DNA of 64,000 bases, from positions 99,435,552 to 99,499,551 of the forward strand of contig NC_073313.1 in NCBI RefSeq assembly GCF_027595985.1, read 5' to 3'. The position numbers and the translations under genes were made by a program. Under the pieces are notes generated by a model. That model worked only from the letters and a program-made list of their open reading frames with translations, was not told the DNA's origin and ran no database searches. The DNA comes from Sorex araneus. Lineage: Eukaryota > Chordata > Mammalia > Eulipotyphla > Soricidae. Below are positions 1-10,016 of this stretch, piece by piece. Every line of letters starts with the position of its first letter. The stretch's first letter is position 1.

Positions 1-100
1 CTAACCTTGTGAAAGTTCCAGCTAAGAGGGTAACTTCTGGTTCTTCTGGGATATGGAGGGGAGAGAATAACTCGTGCCGCGTTAGTGGCCGCGGCTCCGG
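1..100. other. Left-edge sequence with no assigned feature
   Basis: This sequence leads into the 158-bp tandem repeat. The last 30 or so bases are GC-rich (around GCCGCGGCTCCGG) and resemble the 5' end of the composite element at 59728. They may therefore be the start of the same module array. No coding signal is seen. Confidence 0.4.
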
Positions 101-460
101 GCAGGATCCCTGACCCAGACTGGTACCTGGATAGGGTGGCAGAGGGTGCACGTAACGTTTCAGCTTTGAATGCGGTACGGTGTCCCTCAATTCTCGTCCC
201 TCGCAGACCAAGGGTAAAAACTGGTTTTCCAGGGAACTGGTTAAGAAAGAGGTTCTGAGCAGGAGCCCTGACCCAGGCTGGTACCTGGATAGGGTGACAG
301 AGGGTGCGCGGAACGTTTCAGCTTTGGATATGGTACGGTGTCCCTCAATTCCTGTCCCCTACAGACCAAGGGTGAAAATCGGCTTTCCTGGGAACTGGTT
401 AAAAACGTGGCTCTGGGCAGGAACCCTGACCCGGGCTGGTACCTGGATAGGGTGGCCTAA
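101..460 (+). repeat. 158-bp tandem module, about 2.3 copies
   Basis: GCAGGA(T/G/A)CCCTGACCC starts at 101, 259 and 417, an exact 158-bp spacing. GGTACCTGGATAGGG repeats at 122, 280 and 438 with the same period. The copies are close but not identical. The same module occurs once more at 59728-59950, fused to an L1 3' end. GC-rich tandem units of this size are typical of monomer-type L1 5' promoters and of VNTR parts of composite retrotransposons, but the origin here is inferred. The long reading frame across it (180-617) lies wholly in the repeat and its AT-rich flank, and I do not regard it as a gene. Confidence 0.85.
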
Positions 461-622
461 TGGCTATTTTTTATCTTCCTCAGTATCATATTTATTTGTT
501 GGAATTCTCCTGAAGAGCTGTCTCCTATCTATCTTTCTGTACATTGTCAAATTATTTATATATTTATATAATAAATTTTCACTTTATATTGATTCAAATA
601 ATTTTTTAAGTTACTAATATCA

Positions 623-870
623 GGACTGGAGCGTTAGCACAGCGGGCAGGACGTTTGCCTTGCAGGCGGCCAACCTTGGTTTGAGTCTTCCATCCCTCTC
701 GGAGAGCCCAGCAAGCTACTGAGAGTAACCTGCCCGAATTGCAGAGCCTGCCAAGCTAGCCATGTCGTATTTGATATGCCCAAAACAGTAACAAGTCTCA
801 CAATGTAGACATTACTGGTGCCCGCTCGAGCAAATTGATGAACAATGGGACGACAGTGCTACAGTGCTAT
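623..870 (+). mobile_element. SOR-type SINE, long subtype
   Basis: The head GGACTGGAGCGTTAGCACAG and the B-box-like stretch mark a tRNA-derived SINE. It continues into a second-type 3' body (TATGCCCAAAACAGTAACAAGTCTCACAATG, then GGTGCCCGCTCGAGC) and ends in CAGTGCTACAGTGCT. The same long subtype recurs at 9355, 13222, 36786 and 37225. There is no clear poly(A) tail. Confidence 0.85.
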
Positions 871-924
871 ACCTCTGCTGCATCTTGCTGACCCCATCTT
901 CCCTACATACCACTGAGTGAAGAT

Positions 925-1168
925 ATGATAACTTGAGATTCTGTTGCATTAATACTTTAGGGGAAATGTGTAATGTTATTGTTGTTTTGAGGTCTCAACT
1001 GGTAGTAATTGAGAGCTAATCTTCACTCAGTGGTTTATGTCTGCTCCTAGCAGTGCTCAGGGTTCAAACTTGAGGTGTTGGGGTTCAAACTTGTGACTCC
1101 CACATACAAAGTATGAGTCTCAGACATTTGAGCTAGCAGTCTAACTGACCAAACATTTTCTTTATTTC
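925..1168 (+). repeat. Left arm of a 244-bp inverted repeat
   Basis: This arm is the reverse complement of 1587-1830 with only scattered mismatches. Shared landmarks include ATAACTTGAGATTCTGTTGC, CAGCAGTGCTCAGGGTTC-type sequence and AACTGACCAAACATTTTC. The arms are separated by about 418 bp. A shorter internal palindrome (CACTGAGTGAAG at 911-922 against CTTCACTCAGTG at 1021-1032) lies just outside and inside the left arm. Confidence 0.85.
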
Positions 1169-1586
1169 TAATGGTGACTTATTCTGTATAATAAAATTGA
1201 ATCTTTTCCCACTTATCCAAATTTCCTTCTGTGTTCTTCAAGGGTGTTTAAAAGGTTTTTCCTTACATGTTTTTATTAGACTCGTTCTTATGCATTTAAT
1301 CATATGTTTTGCTATTATATATGTCTTGCTATTATATATGTGTTACCCTGTCTGCCAATGTGTCCTTCAATTGCTACATGTGCATACAATGGCTATTAAT
1401 ATTACTTGTTCATTTTATTATTTATGTATGTATTTATTTAATTTGAGTTTTGGATCATGGCTAGCCATGTTCACGGCTTACGCCTGGCCCTGGTGAGGAA
1501 TCACTCCTGGCATGCTGCAGGGACCATATGTGGAGCTCAGGGTCGAACCTAGTTTGGACCTCAGCAAGATGGATGCTCTATTCACT
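1169..1586. other. Spacer of the inverted repeat, no gene
   Basis: This is an AT-rich spacer between the arms. Its end (about 1440-1560) reads like a degraded minus-strand SINE, with GGACCATATGTGGAGCTCAGGG followed by GTCGAACC. Nothing coding is supported. Confidence 0.4.
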
Positions 1587-1830
1587 GAAATAAAGAAAAT
1601 GTTTGGTCAGTTAGACAGCTAGCTCAAATGTCTGAGACTCATATTTTGCATGTGGGAGTCACAAGTTTGAACCCCAACACTTCAAGTTTGAACCCTGAGC
1701 ACTGCTAGGAGCAGACCTAAACCACTGAGTGAAGATTTGCTCTCAATTATTACCAGTTGTGACCTCAAAATAACAACAACATTATACATTTCCCCTAATA
1801 TATTAATGCAACAGAATCTCAAGTTATCAT
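1587..1830 (-). repeat. Right arm of the 244-bp inverted repeat
   Basis: This is the reverse complement of 925-1168. It contains CACTGCTAGGAGCAGAC, AACCCCAACACTTCAAG and AATCTCAAGTTATCAT. With the left arm it could fold into a long hairpin. Confidence 0.85.
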
Positions 1831-1892
1831 CAAATGTTTCTTATGGAGTTACTATCTTTCTTGATTATTTTTTTATTTTTAAAAAATTTTTC

Positions 1893-2051
1893 AGGTGTCA
1901 CACCCAGCGATGCTCAGGGGTTACTCCTGGCTCTGAACTCAGGAGTTACACCTGGCCATGCTTGGAGGACCATAGAGGATGCCAGGGATTGAACCTGGGT
2001 TGGCCGCATGCAAGGCAAACGCCCTACCTGCTGTACTATCGCTCTGGCCCC
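1893..2051 (-). mobile_element. SOR-type SINE
   Basis: Read on the plus strand it begins GGTGTCACACCCAGCGATGC. It passes through the reverse-complement B-box (TTGAACCTGGGTTGG) and ends CTATCGCTCTGGCCCC, so it is a nearly full-length minus-strand copy. It is moderately diverged and preceded by an A/T-rich tail remnant. Confidence 0.9.
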
Positions 2052-2191
2052 TGTACTATTTTTCTTGTCTCTACTTCTTCATTTTTATAGTCTACTATCT
2101 GACTTTATCATTTTTGTTAATTTGTCATTGCTTTTATAGACCTTTCAAGTAAACTATATTTTTCGTATACCTGGATTTACTGATTGTTCCA

Positions 2192-2238
2192 ATGTATATG
2201 TGTGTGTGTTTGTGTGTGCGTGTGCTGTGCATGTGTGT
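2192..2238. repeat. Imperfect (TG)n microsatellite
   Basis: Alternating TG/GT with a few substitutions directly abuts a minus-strand SINE. It may have grown in that SINE's tail. Confidence 0.7.
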
Positions 2239-2239
2239 T

Positions 2240-2398
2240 TTGGGCCATACCCAATAATGATTAGGGCTTATTTCTGATAGTACACTCAAGAAACACTCCT
2301 GGCATAGCTCAAGGTACCATATGGGATGCCAGGGATCAAACCTAGGTCAACCAGATAGAATGTGAACACCTTATACACTGTGCTATCACTTCGACCCC
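2240..2398 (-). mobile_element. Diverged SOR-type SINE
   Basis: TGGGCCATACCCAATAATGA, CCATATGGGATGCCAGG and GTGCTATCACTTCGACCC follow the reverse complement of the SOR consensus with many substitutions. This is an old copy. Confidence 0.8.
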
Positions 2399-2459
2399 TG
2401 ATTGTTTCATTCGTGTGAATATAATGTTTAGTCAACAGCTAATATTTAGAGTGTATCAT

Positions 2460-2632
2460 CGGGGCACCAGAACAATAGTACAGTGGGTAGGGATTTTGTC
2501 TTATACTCCACCAACTCGGTTTCTTCTCTAGCATTCTGTATGGTCCCCTGAGCATCGTCAAGGTGCTCAGGGGACCTAAGTGCAGACCCATGGGTAACCC
2601 ATAAGCATTGCCAGGTGTGGCTCCCCCAACAG
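2460..2632 (+). mobile_element. Diverged SOR-type SINE
   Basis: CAATAGTACAGTGGGTAGGG (A-box part), GTATGGTCCCCTGAGCATCG and CATTGCCAGGTGTGGC follow the plus-strand consensus. The B-box is badly eroded. Confidence 0.7.
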
Positions 2633-2696
2633 GAAAAGAATAGAGTACATCATTGAACAGGAATGAAATAGCAAACATACTAAACTTGTTCTGTAT

Positions 2697-2912
2697 GTTG
2701 TGGTGACTCACTCACTGCTAGTGGAAATGCCAATTGGTTCACCCTTTCTGGAAAACAATATGGATATTTCTCAAAAAAAATAAAATTGAGCTCCCACACA
2801 ACCCAGCGATACTGCTCCAGGGAATATACCATAGGAACCCCAAAACACTGCAGAAAAGTCATCTGCATTCCTGTGTTCATCACAGCACTATTCATGATAG
2901 CCAGAATCTTCC
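2697..2912 (+). mobile_element. L1 ORF2 3' fragment
   Basis: The sequence has the typical L1 ORF2 C-terminal text: a CTGCTAGTGGAAATGCCAA stretch, then GGAAAACAATATGGA, then the ACCCAGCGATACTGCTCC region, then a CACAGCACTATTCATGATAGCC segment. It is truncated at both ends and not coding. Confidence 0.8.
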
Positions 2913-3009
2913 CACTATCATTATGTCTAATTTTAGCACCATCACCCAAGCCTGCCCCACAGATAGATGCTAGAAAATTTATTTGTATTGCTTGTTATAA
3001 ATAGTGTGA

Positions 3010-3510
3010 GATGTCTATAAGGGTCCATCTCACAGTGATTCAACAAAAAAGTAAAAAATGTAAGAGATGTCGCACCACTGCAAAAGTGGACACGCACTGC
3101 TGGAATTTTAAAATTTGAAATAATTGGGGTTCGGAGACATCTCTGCCATGAACTGCTCAATTCTAGGATTCATTTGTGAGTCTCTGGATCATGACTTTAA
3201 TGCTCTTAAGTGGCACCCAGAGGCAGTTTGTGGGTGTGACAGCCAGGACCCAGGAAGAGCGGGGAGATGGGAAGGGGCAGCCCAGTCCGACCCCTTGAGG
3301 CCTGGCGTTTTCAGTGACTGGTCCTGCATACCTGTTTTTTTCAGCTTTTTTATTACCCTGTGGGATGGGGCAGGGATGGGGGCGCCTAGAACAAGCCTGT
3401 GAAGATCAGCCATGAGGGTGGTGGTGAATGGGTTCTGGATTTTTGAGGCTGCTGGGGTTCCTTTGGGGCAGGCCGATCAAGCTGCTCAGTTCTGAGATTC
3501 ATTTGTGAGT
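3010..3510. repeat. Unclassified GC-rich dispersed repeat, copy 1
   Basis: The text around GATTCATTTGTGAGTCTCTGGATCATGAC, followed by GGCACCCAGAGGCAGTTTGTGGGTGTGAC, is matched loosely by 13720-14270 (GAGACTCTGGATCGTGGAAG, then GGCACCAGCCAGAGGTGGC). GATTCATTTGTGAGTCTCC recurs at 3497. It could be the 5' region of an older L1 or another repeat family. No intact coding frame is convincing. Confidence 0.5.
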
Positions 3511-3529
3511 CTCCAGACATATTTATTCT

Positions 3530-4560
3530 TTGTTTCCCCCTCTTTTACCTTTTGCACACTGGTTTGAAATAGTATTACTGGAAGGGAATTGTGCATATTA
3601 TTTTACCGCCTTTGAGCATTCCAGTTCGTGTCCAGAGTGATCATTTCCAACTATCATGGTCATAGTCATCCCTTCTCTGTCCTAACAGCTCTCCCCAACC
3701 TTGTGGCAAGTTTCCTTCCATAGGCCCTTCTTACTTTGCGTATTATTCTCATAAATTTTTTGCAAGTAAGTACAATCATTCTATGTCTATCTGATCTTTC
3801 ATGCAGTGTTTTTATTTTTACATTTATTTCTGGTCAGTGTCAAATGCTTCATAAAGCACTTTAAAGCTTTCCTTATTTTCAGTGACCTTTTATAGTGCAT
3901 AGAACATTGGCACTTTTATTTTTGATAACTTAATAGAAGCCCATATTTAAAACCATCTGTATGAGGTTTATCTTGGAGGATTATTCCTTAATCTTTTTTG
4001 ATGAAAATTGGCTAATTTATACTTTATCCCAATATAGTTCCAATAAATAATCTTAATTTTACTAGAAAATTAGTGTTTTGTTGATTTTCAAATGTATTTG
4101 AATTGAGGTTTTGCAAAGTAACCGCTTTTTCTATTTCATGGCAGCTCATGCTTTGCCCTTTATTACTTTGTATATGTATGTTCTCTTTTTTCCTTATCAA
4201 GCTAGCTGGAAGATTGCTTGTTCTACAAGTAAAGTTTGCCTGTGTAATAAAGGAAGGCACACTTTCTCTTTCTATATCTGTCTTTTATTCCTTTCTACTT
4301 TATTTGATTTTTATTTCCTGCCATTGGCTTTCTTTTGGTAGATGTAGCTGTTTACCTTGGGGGAATTCCATGAAATGATACTGTAATCCATTTATTTTCA
4401 TTCCTTCAGTTTACTGTAAAGTATTTATTACTCTGAATTTACCTCTTTAAACATATCCTATAGATTCTGATATTGTGGACATTCATTATAATTCTTTAGC
4501 GAATTGACTACAACTTTAGTTTGCATCTCCTCAAACAAGAGATTGTAGAAATAGTCTCAG
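3530..4560 (-). mobile_element. Old L1 ORF2 remnant, antisense
   Basis: The T-rich plus strand reads as reverse-complement L1 ORF2. For example, the stretch around CCTATAGATTCTGATATTGTG corresponds to the younger L1 at about 50560-50600 (CCCATAGCTTCTGG). The order fits a minus-strand L1 continuing into the ORF1 remnant at 4930-5900. It is strongly diverged with no usable frame. Confidence 0.5.
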
Positions 4561-4742
4561 AATTTATTTTTTAAATTTTCATTAACATAGTGCGATTTAC
4601 AAAGTTGTTTATAATAGAGTTTTATTTTTCAGGCATACAGTGTTCCAACACCAAAACCACTACCAGTCACCCCTACCCTCCACAGGTTTCCTCAGACTTT
4701 CTCCCACTCCCCAGCCTGTCCCCTTAATAGGCACAAAACAAA
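4561..4742 (-). mobile_element. L1 3' tail inserted in an older L1
   Basis: The plus strand shows a reverse-complement L1 3' end: TTTTTTAAATTTTCATTAACATAG, ACAAAGTTGTTTATAATAG and GTGTTCCAACACCAAAACCAC, then a C-rich stretch. It interrupts the old minus-strand L1. Confidence 0.65.
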
Positions 4743-4929
4743 TTTATTTTGAATGAATTTATCTAATAAAAATTAATGGAATGGCAAATAGAATTATCAG
4801 AAAATAAAATTTAATTTGTGATGATTGATTGCTATGTGTTTTTAACCTTTCTTAATTTAGTGGAGGACAACCATATGTACCACTAATGAGTACAATACTC
4901 AGTGTCACATGTTGGGAAGTTTCTACTGT

Positions 4930-5900
4930 CTTTAAAACTCTTCTTGTACAACTGATTTTAAGACTGTGAATTCCCTAAACTCTATCATTCCATAAAATCT
5001 AAATTATAATCTATCTAGATAAAGTATTCTTATTAAGAATTTATTTATTTTGAGTTTTTGTACTATATCTTTCTATATTCTTCTGTCTAATAGAATTTCA
5101 TTTGATAGTTCTGATCTGCATCTTACGGGCTGTTCTTTGTAAGTTCCTTTTTGATCCTGTTACTTTCAACGTTCTGTTGGTATCTTTGGATTTTGTCATT
5201 TTGAGTATAATGGGTCTCAGAGTTATCCTCGTTGGGTGTATTTTCACTGACCCTTGGGACCTCTTGAAACTCAGTACCAGTATTCCCAAATTTTGGGGAA
5301 TTCTTGACGGTGATTTCTTTAACTGTGTTTCATCTTATTAACCATTCTGTTCGCCTAGGGTTGCAGTGCTTCTTTTATTGTTTCTATTGAAGTTATCCTG
5401 TAGGTATCTAGCATGCTGTTCATTTCTTTTCAGCCTGTTTCCTCTGTTTCCTAGTGGTTTCCCCATCTCAGCTTACTGTTCTTTGATTGTCTGCTCAGCT
5501 GCTGTTATTCTGCTATTCAGAGCTTTAATTGAGTTTTTTAACACCATATATCATGCTCTTCATTTCTGTTATTTCTGACGGCAGTTTTTTTTTGTTTCAA
5601 CTTTCATGCTGTTTTTGCTTTACTGACTACTTGTGCTATCATTTCTTTGAGCTCATTGACCATCCTTATTATGGTGTCAGTTAAGTCATTGTCTGAGGTT
5701 TTACTGAGCTTTTGGTGTTGTTTATATCTACAGTTGATATTGTTTTTGCTCATTGTACTTCTGCGTATTTTCCCCACTGGATTTCAAGTGTTCTTACTGT
5801 GCTGAGTTTGAATCTTTGTAGTTGAAACTCCTAGAATTTGCTGGGGGATTAGGCTGGAGGTTGCTCTCCTTTTCTGCCTGACTACACAGAATGACAGGAA
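4930..5900 (-). mobile_element. L1 ORF1 and 5' region remnant
   Basis: On the minus strand, 5098-5289 encodes an L1 ORF1p-like RNA-binding segment (IHPTRITLRPIILKMTKSKD, then KVTGSKRNL). It is comparable to the TPRHIIV-type motif of the younger L1 at 53543-53737. Beyond about 5600 it reads into coiled-coil and 5' sequence. Stops break the frame. This is the distal part of the old minus-strand L1 that starts near 3530, and it ends shortly before PRAME gene 1. Confidence 0.7.
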
Positions 5901-6168
5901 ATATAACTATGAGCCACATGTAATTTGTTCAGTAGATCTATTTTATGGTCTCATACTTCAGGAAAAGTTATTTGGGCCCTCCTATACGTCATAGATTGGA
6001 TGTAGATGCTGCTGGAACCTACCTAGTAGGGAGGTATTCTGCCTTCTGTTCCAGAATTGGCCCAGTGATTTCTGCCAGAGGTAGGTCACGCATTGGATGG
6101 CAGAATAGCAAGAAGGTCCTCTTCTCAGAATTTCTAAATATTCCTCACTCTGAAGCAGGATTGTGAAG

Positions 6169-8834
6169 ATGGATCGAAATACTGTACCCACTCTGATGGA
6201 ACTTGCTGCAAAGAGTCTGATGAGTAATGAGCCTGCCGGTATCTACGCCTTGGAAGTCCTTCCTAAACATTTCTTCATTCAATTGTTCACCACTGCCTTA
6301 TTGGACAGACAGAAGAAGATGTTAAAGGAAATAGTGAGAGTTTGGCCCTTTCAGTGTCTGCACATTGGGACATTGAATATAGGAGAATCACCTTATGACA
6401 TTTTGGAAGCCATGGTGGATGGTCTGCAGTTCCTCCCTGTCCAAAACACTTCCTCAGGGTAAGAATATTCCAATAGAGAGAAAGTGAGTCAGCAAATAGG
6501 TGTGCTGAGTATGGGAGCAGGGTAATAACAAGAGTCTCTCCAAAGTAACCAGTGATGCATGTTTAGTATCTCTGTACGTCTGTTGTCCAAGAGGTGGAGT
6601 TATCTAAAGTAGAGCAAAGTCTTACAGAATCGACTGCATAATAGAGCTAATTTAGAATACTATGGGTGAATGTATTTTTTGAATATGACTGCTTAGAGAA
6701 GGCATGGGCACTTAAACTGGAGAGAAGCAGAGGCAAAGAAAGTATAAGAAAAACAGTGAAATGTGCAGGAAATTGTACAGAAAGAACTAGCATGTGAACG
6801 GCACATGGAGCGAAAACCAGGGAATAATTGTTCTGCCTCAGTTCCACATCATTATTCTTGCTGCAGCATAATGACACCTGCTATTCTGCTACCTCTCACA
6901 TATTCTGTGTACTTTTTTTCCCTTACAGGACCTCCAAACTGAAGATTCTTGATTTAAGACAGACATTGGAAAGTGAAATAACATGCTATTACAGGGCCAA
7001 ATACCCATTCTGTTTTCAGTCCTGTGTTTATTCTGAGCACTCAATTCACAAGAAAGAAGAAGCCCAGCATAGAGTTAGGCGCCTTGGAATGGGTACCTCA
7101 GAGTCTGAGCCTGTCAATAAACCCATCGAATTATTATTGGACATTTCCTTCAGTCGTACCTGGAGAGCTAAGAAATTTATTATTTTTATTAAGAGCAAGA
7201 TTGAGCAGAGCTCTGGGTCACTGCACCTCTGCTGCAGAAATTTGCAAATTGATAACATGCGTGTACACCCAAGGAGCCTGCGGATCTTAGATCCGGCATG
7301 TATTAATCACCTTGAAGTGAATCGGGCTCACCTGAGAAATGTTACTATCCTTTTTCCTCATTTGACCCACCTGGAAAGCCTTAAGCTGACTAACCGTCCC
7401 TTTCAGTCTTGTCAGGGGAGAAACTTCAACATTTTTCTCATATGGCTTGGGAAGCTAGAAATCCTTCAGGACCTCAGCTTGTCTTTCTTCGGCCTTAGAG
7501 ATCAGCTTCACAAACTGCTAAGGTGACAGGGTCGAGACACTAAAATTCCCGTACTTAAATCCTCATATGCCTCTATTTTCCCTTCCCCTTCCCCTTGGGC
7601 ATTGCTGGAAGTTTTAAACTTGTCATACTAGAGAAAGGCACATTGTGGTGAGATCAGCAGGGTTTGAATTGTGCACTTTGATTTGTTTAGTCAACCAGTA
7701 AACAATTTGCAAACACTGTGATAAGTCTTCAGATACATTGGTGGGAAAATTATCAGTACTAATCCCTTAAGAATGCACTGTCCTTTAGAGTGGGAGCAGA
7801 GGCGTTAAGATGGAGAAGATTTGATTGCTATAGCTCTGACGCACATCTCTATGAATTTGCCACAATTGTTAACACTGCCAGACTTTTAAAAAATTTCCTT
7901 GAGTCAGAAAGAGAGGGACAGACAGAAAAGGATTGCACTCATTTGTGGAGTATAGAATATGGCCAGACTTTTGACACTTGTAGTTTCCCCAAGGCTTAAA
8001 CCCTCAATGGAGAAACTTGTCACCTGGGGCTAATGAACGGGAGCCTACAGTTTTTTTTCCTTTCTGAGACTCATCTTCACCAGATAATGAACAAGATCAA
8101 CCGTTGTTTATTTTGTTTGTATGATTTTTTACTTCATCTTCCATTAACCCTTAATAACTGCCCCACGTTAGTAAATCTGTAATTTCCAGCTCCAATGCCC
8201 TGTGGTTAAACTTTGGCAAATTTTGCACAAATTACCTTAAAACCTTCGGTAGTTTTAACTCAAAGCCCCCTGCCATAATCAACTCTTTATTCTAGAATAA
8301 TCTCTTTTCTTTCTCTACAGAGTCCTGCAACCTCAATTGGATACATTGAGCTTGTCTTTCTGTCATCTTTCTAACGATGATATCACTGTGCTGTCTCAGA
8401 GTCCTCAGGTCACCAACTTAAAGCGACTGAATCTGAGTAACAACCAAATTTTCCAGGACTTTAATGAGCCCTTTCTGACTCTGCTGGAGAGAGTCTCAGG
8501 CACCCTGCAATATCTGGAGTTGACCAACTGTCAAATCACTGATTCTGTTCTCTCTGCTCTAATCGGACCCCTGAGTCGCTGTTCCAAGCTCCATGTCTTT
8601 AGCTTTTCCTTCAATCCCATCTCAATGTCTGCACTCATGAACTTTGTGCAACACCTAACAACCTGGATGACTCTTCGCTATGTGGTTTATCCTATCCCTC
8701 TCCATTGCTATGAACAAGGGATTTTTCATGTTAATTTGGACCAGCAGAAACTTGCAGAAGTGCAGACCCAGTTGAAGCTGATGCTAAAAGCAATAAAACG
8801 AGAAGACATGCACTGGTCCACTTATCCTGAATGA
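6169..8834 (+). CDS. PRAME family member (gene 1), three coding exons
   Basis: Exons are 6169-6458, 6929-7522 and 8321-8834. All introns are GT-AG (GTAAGA/TTACAG and GTGACA/CTACAG) and both junctions interrupt codons after base 2, giving 465 residues. Human PRAME-family proteins are of similar size. The N-terminal exon has the family pattern (residues 3-50, ending in the VRVWPFQCLHIG block). Exon 2 holds LKILDLR and an SLHLCCRNLQI repeat. Exon 3 has leucine-rich repeats such as LKRLNLSNNQI and LQYLELTNCQITD, and a C-terminal LKLMLKAIKREDMHW. Family members act as leucine-rich substrate receptors of CUL2 ubiquitin ligases and are mostly germline or early-embryo expressed. The exact role here is unknown. 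The usual first Met is GTG (6163), so translation should start two codons later at 6169. The coding exon begins after an acceptor AG at 6157-6158, so a 5'UTR exon lies upstream and was not found. Confidence 0.93.
7780..8060 (+). mobile_element. L1 3' fragment in intron 2 of PRAME gene 1
   Basis: The stretch GAGTCAGAAAGAGAGGGACA followed by GCACTCATTTGTGGAGTAT is the end of L1 ORF2 and start of its 3'UTR, as also seen near 58190-58240. It sits inside the 798-bp second intron, in the same orientation as the gene. Confidence 0.7.
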
Positions 8835-9060
8835 TGTTCCATACAAAAGAATTGCTTCAACACTTATGTGTGGCCATTCACAGGTTGTTGCTGGCATGTA
8901 CAGTGGTGGCTTACACTTGATTGTGGCATAATTAACACATTGTGACATCAACCTGTTAAAGCACTTACTGTTTGCTCTGAAGCCAAAGTTTGTAGAAATG
9001 CATGTGTAACATCTTATTGTTTTAGAAAACTGACCTCTTACTCTTTTATTAAATGGAGTT
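8835..9060 (+). other. 3'UTR of PRAME gene 1
   Basis: This sequence is homologous to the 3' flank of gene 2 on the opposite strand. Shared blocks include TTCAACACT(T/G)ATGTG, the TGTTAAAGCACT block and GTCAAAGTTTGTAGA-like text. This supports a transcribed 3'UTR rather than random flank. Confidence 0.6.
9048..9053 (+). promoter_or_regulatory. Candidate poly(A) signal ATTAAA of gene 1
   Basis: This is an ATTAAA variant about 214 bp after the stop codon of PRAME gene 1, at the end of the sequence conserved with gene 2. The assignment is by position only. Confidence 0.45.
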
Positions 9061-9354
9061 CTAAAAAAGTTAGAGGGATGTGAATGGTTCTGTGGGTATC
9101 TTTCCCATTGCTTGCTAGCTGCATCTTCTGGTTACCAAACACATTTTGGGCCCATGTGTTTGGTAGTTGACCAAGTCATGGCATATGATTTACCTGCTAA
9201 CATTGATTGTTCCTTTTATACAGTAAGGAGTAATAATTGTTATAAGTCAGGTCAATCAAAACTCTTTCTGAATGTGGTAGTTTTTGAAGCCAATAATTTT
9301 TCCCGCAGTAACCTTTCGATATTCTTGTACTTAAGATTGTCTTGGATTGCCTAG

Positions 9355-9480
9355 TGGTGTATTCGATATGCCAAAAGCAGTGATAACAAGTCTCACAATG
9401 AAGATGTTACTGGTGCCCGAGCGAGCAAATTGATGAGCAATGGAATGACAGTGACAATGACAGTGACATAATGGTGCTAC
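9355..9480 (+). mobile_element. SOR-type SINE, 3' half of long subtype
   Basis: TATTCGATATGCCAAAAGCAG, ACAAGTCTCACAATGAAGATG and TGCCCGAGCGAGCAAATTGA match the 3' body of the long subtype. The tRNA-like head is missing. Confidence 0.8.
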
Positions 9481-9825
9481 TAAGATCGTTTGCTGTTAGA
9501 ACCGTATGATATTAAGGTTGATTTATAAAGCAATTTCTTCTTCATTTCAGTCATTGTATTGAACACTTTTGGCATTTGCTTTATTTTCCTTCTAGGAGGC
9601 TCTGTAGCTCTTGGCTGGGAGACCTTCTGTTTTTCAGGAACTTGTGTGTAGAAAGGGGATGAAGGGATGGGGTGTGTGGGAATCCATCTGTAGAGATTTC
9701 CTTCTGTCAGTTACTGTCCTAGGTGGGAAGGATCAGGATATGAAATTCTTGACTGCTCCCTCTCCTCTTGCAATCTAATGATCAATCGACCTTTCTTCTA
9801 GGTTCAGCCCTGGGTGTCTGCTATT

Positions 9826-10002
9826 TTTTTTTTTTGCTTTTTGGGTCACACCCGGTGATGCACAGGGCTCACTCCTGGCTCATGCACTCAGGAATCACCC
9901 CTGGCGGTGCTCAGGGGACCATATGGGATGCTGGGATTCGAACCTAGGTTGGCTGCATGCAAGGCAAACGCCCTACCCACTGTGCTATCACTGCAGCCCC
10001 AA
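9826..10002 (-). mobile_element. SOR-type SINE with target duplication
   Basis: A poly(T) and GCTTTTTGGGTCACACCC lead into a full minus-strand copy that ends CACTGCAGCCCC. It is flanked by GTCTGCTATTTTTT at 9816-9829 and 10003-10016, a 14-bp target-site duplication. Confidence 0.93.
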
Positions 10003-10016
10003 GTCTGCTATTTTTT

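Noticed and set aside
180-617. A 145-codon plus-strand open frame at the left edge.
   Set aside because: It lies across the 158-bp tandem repeat (period not a multiple of 3) and AT-rich flank. It has no family similarity or splice context.
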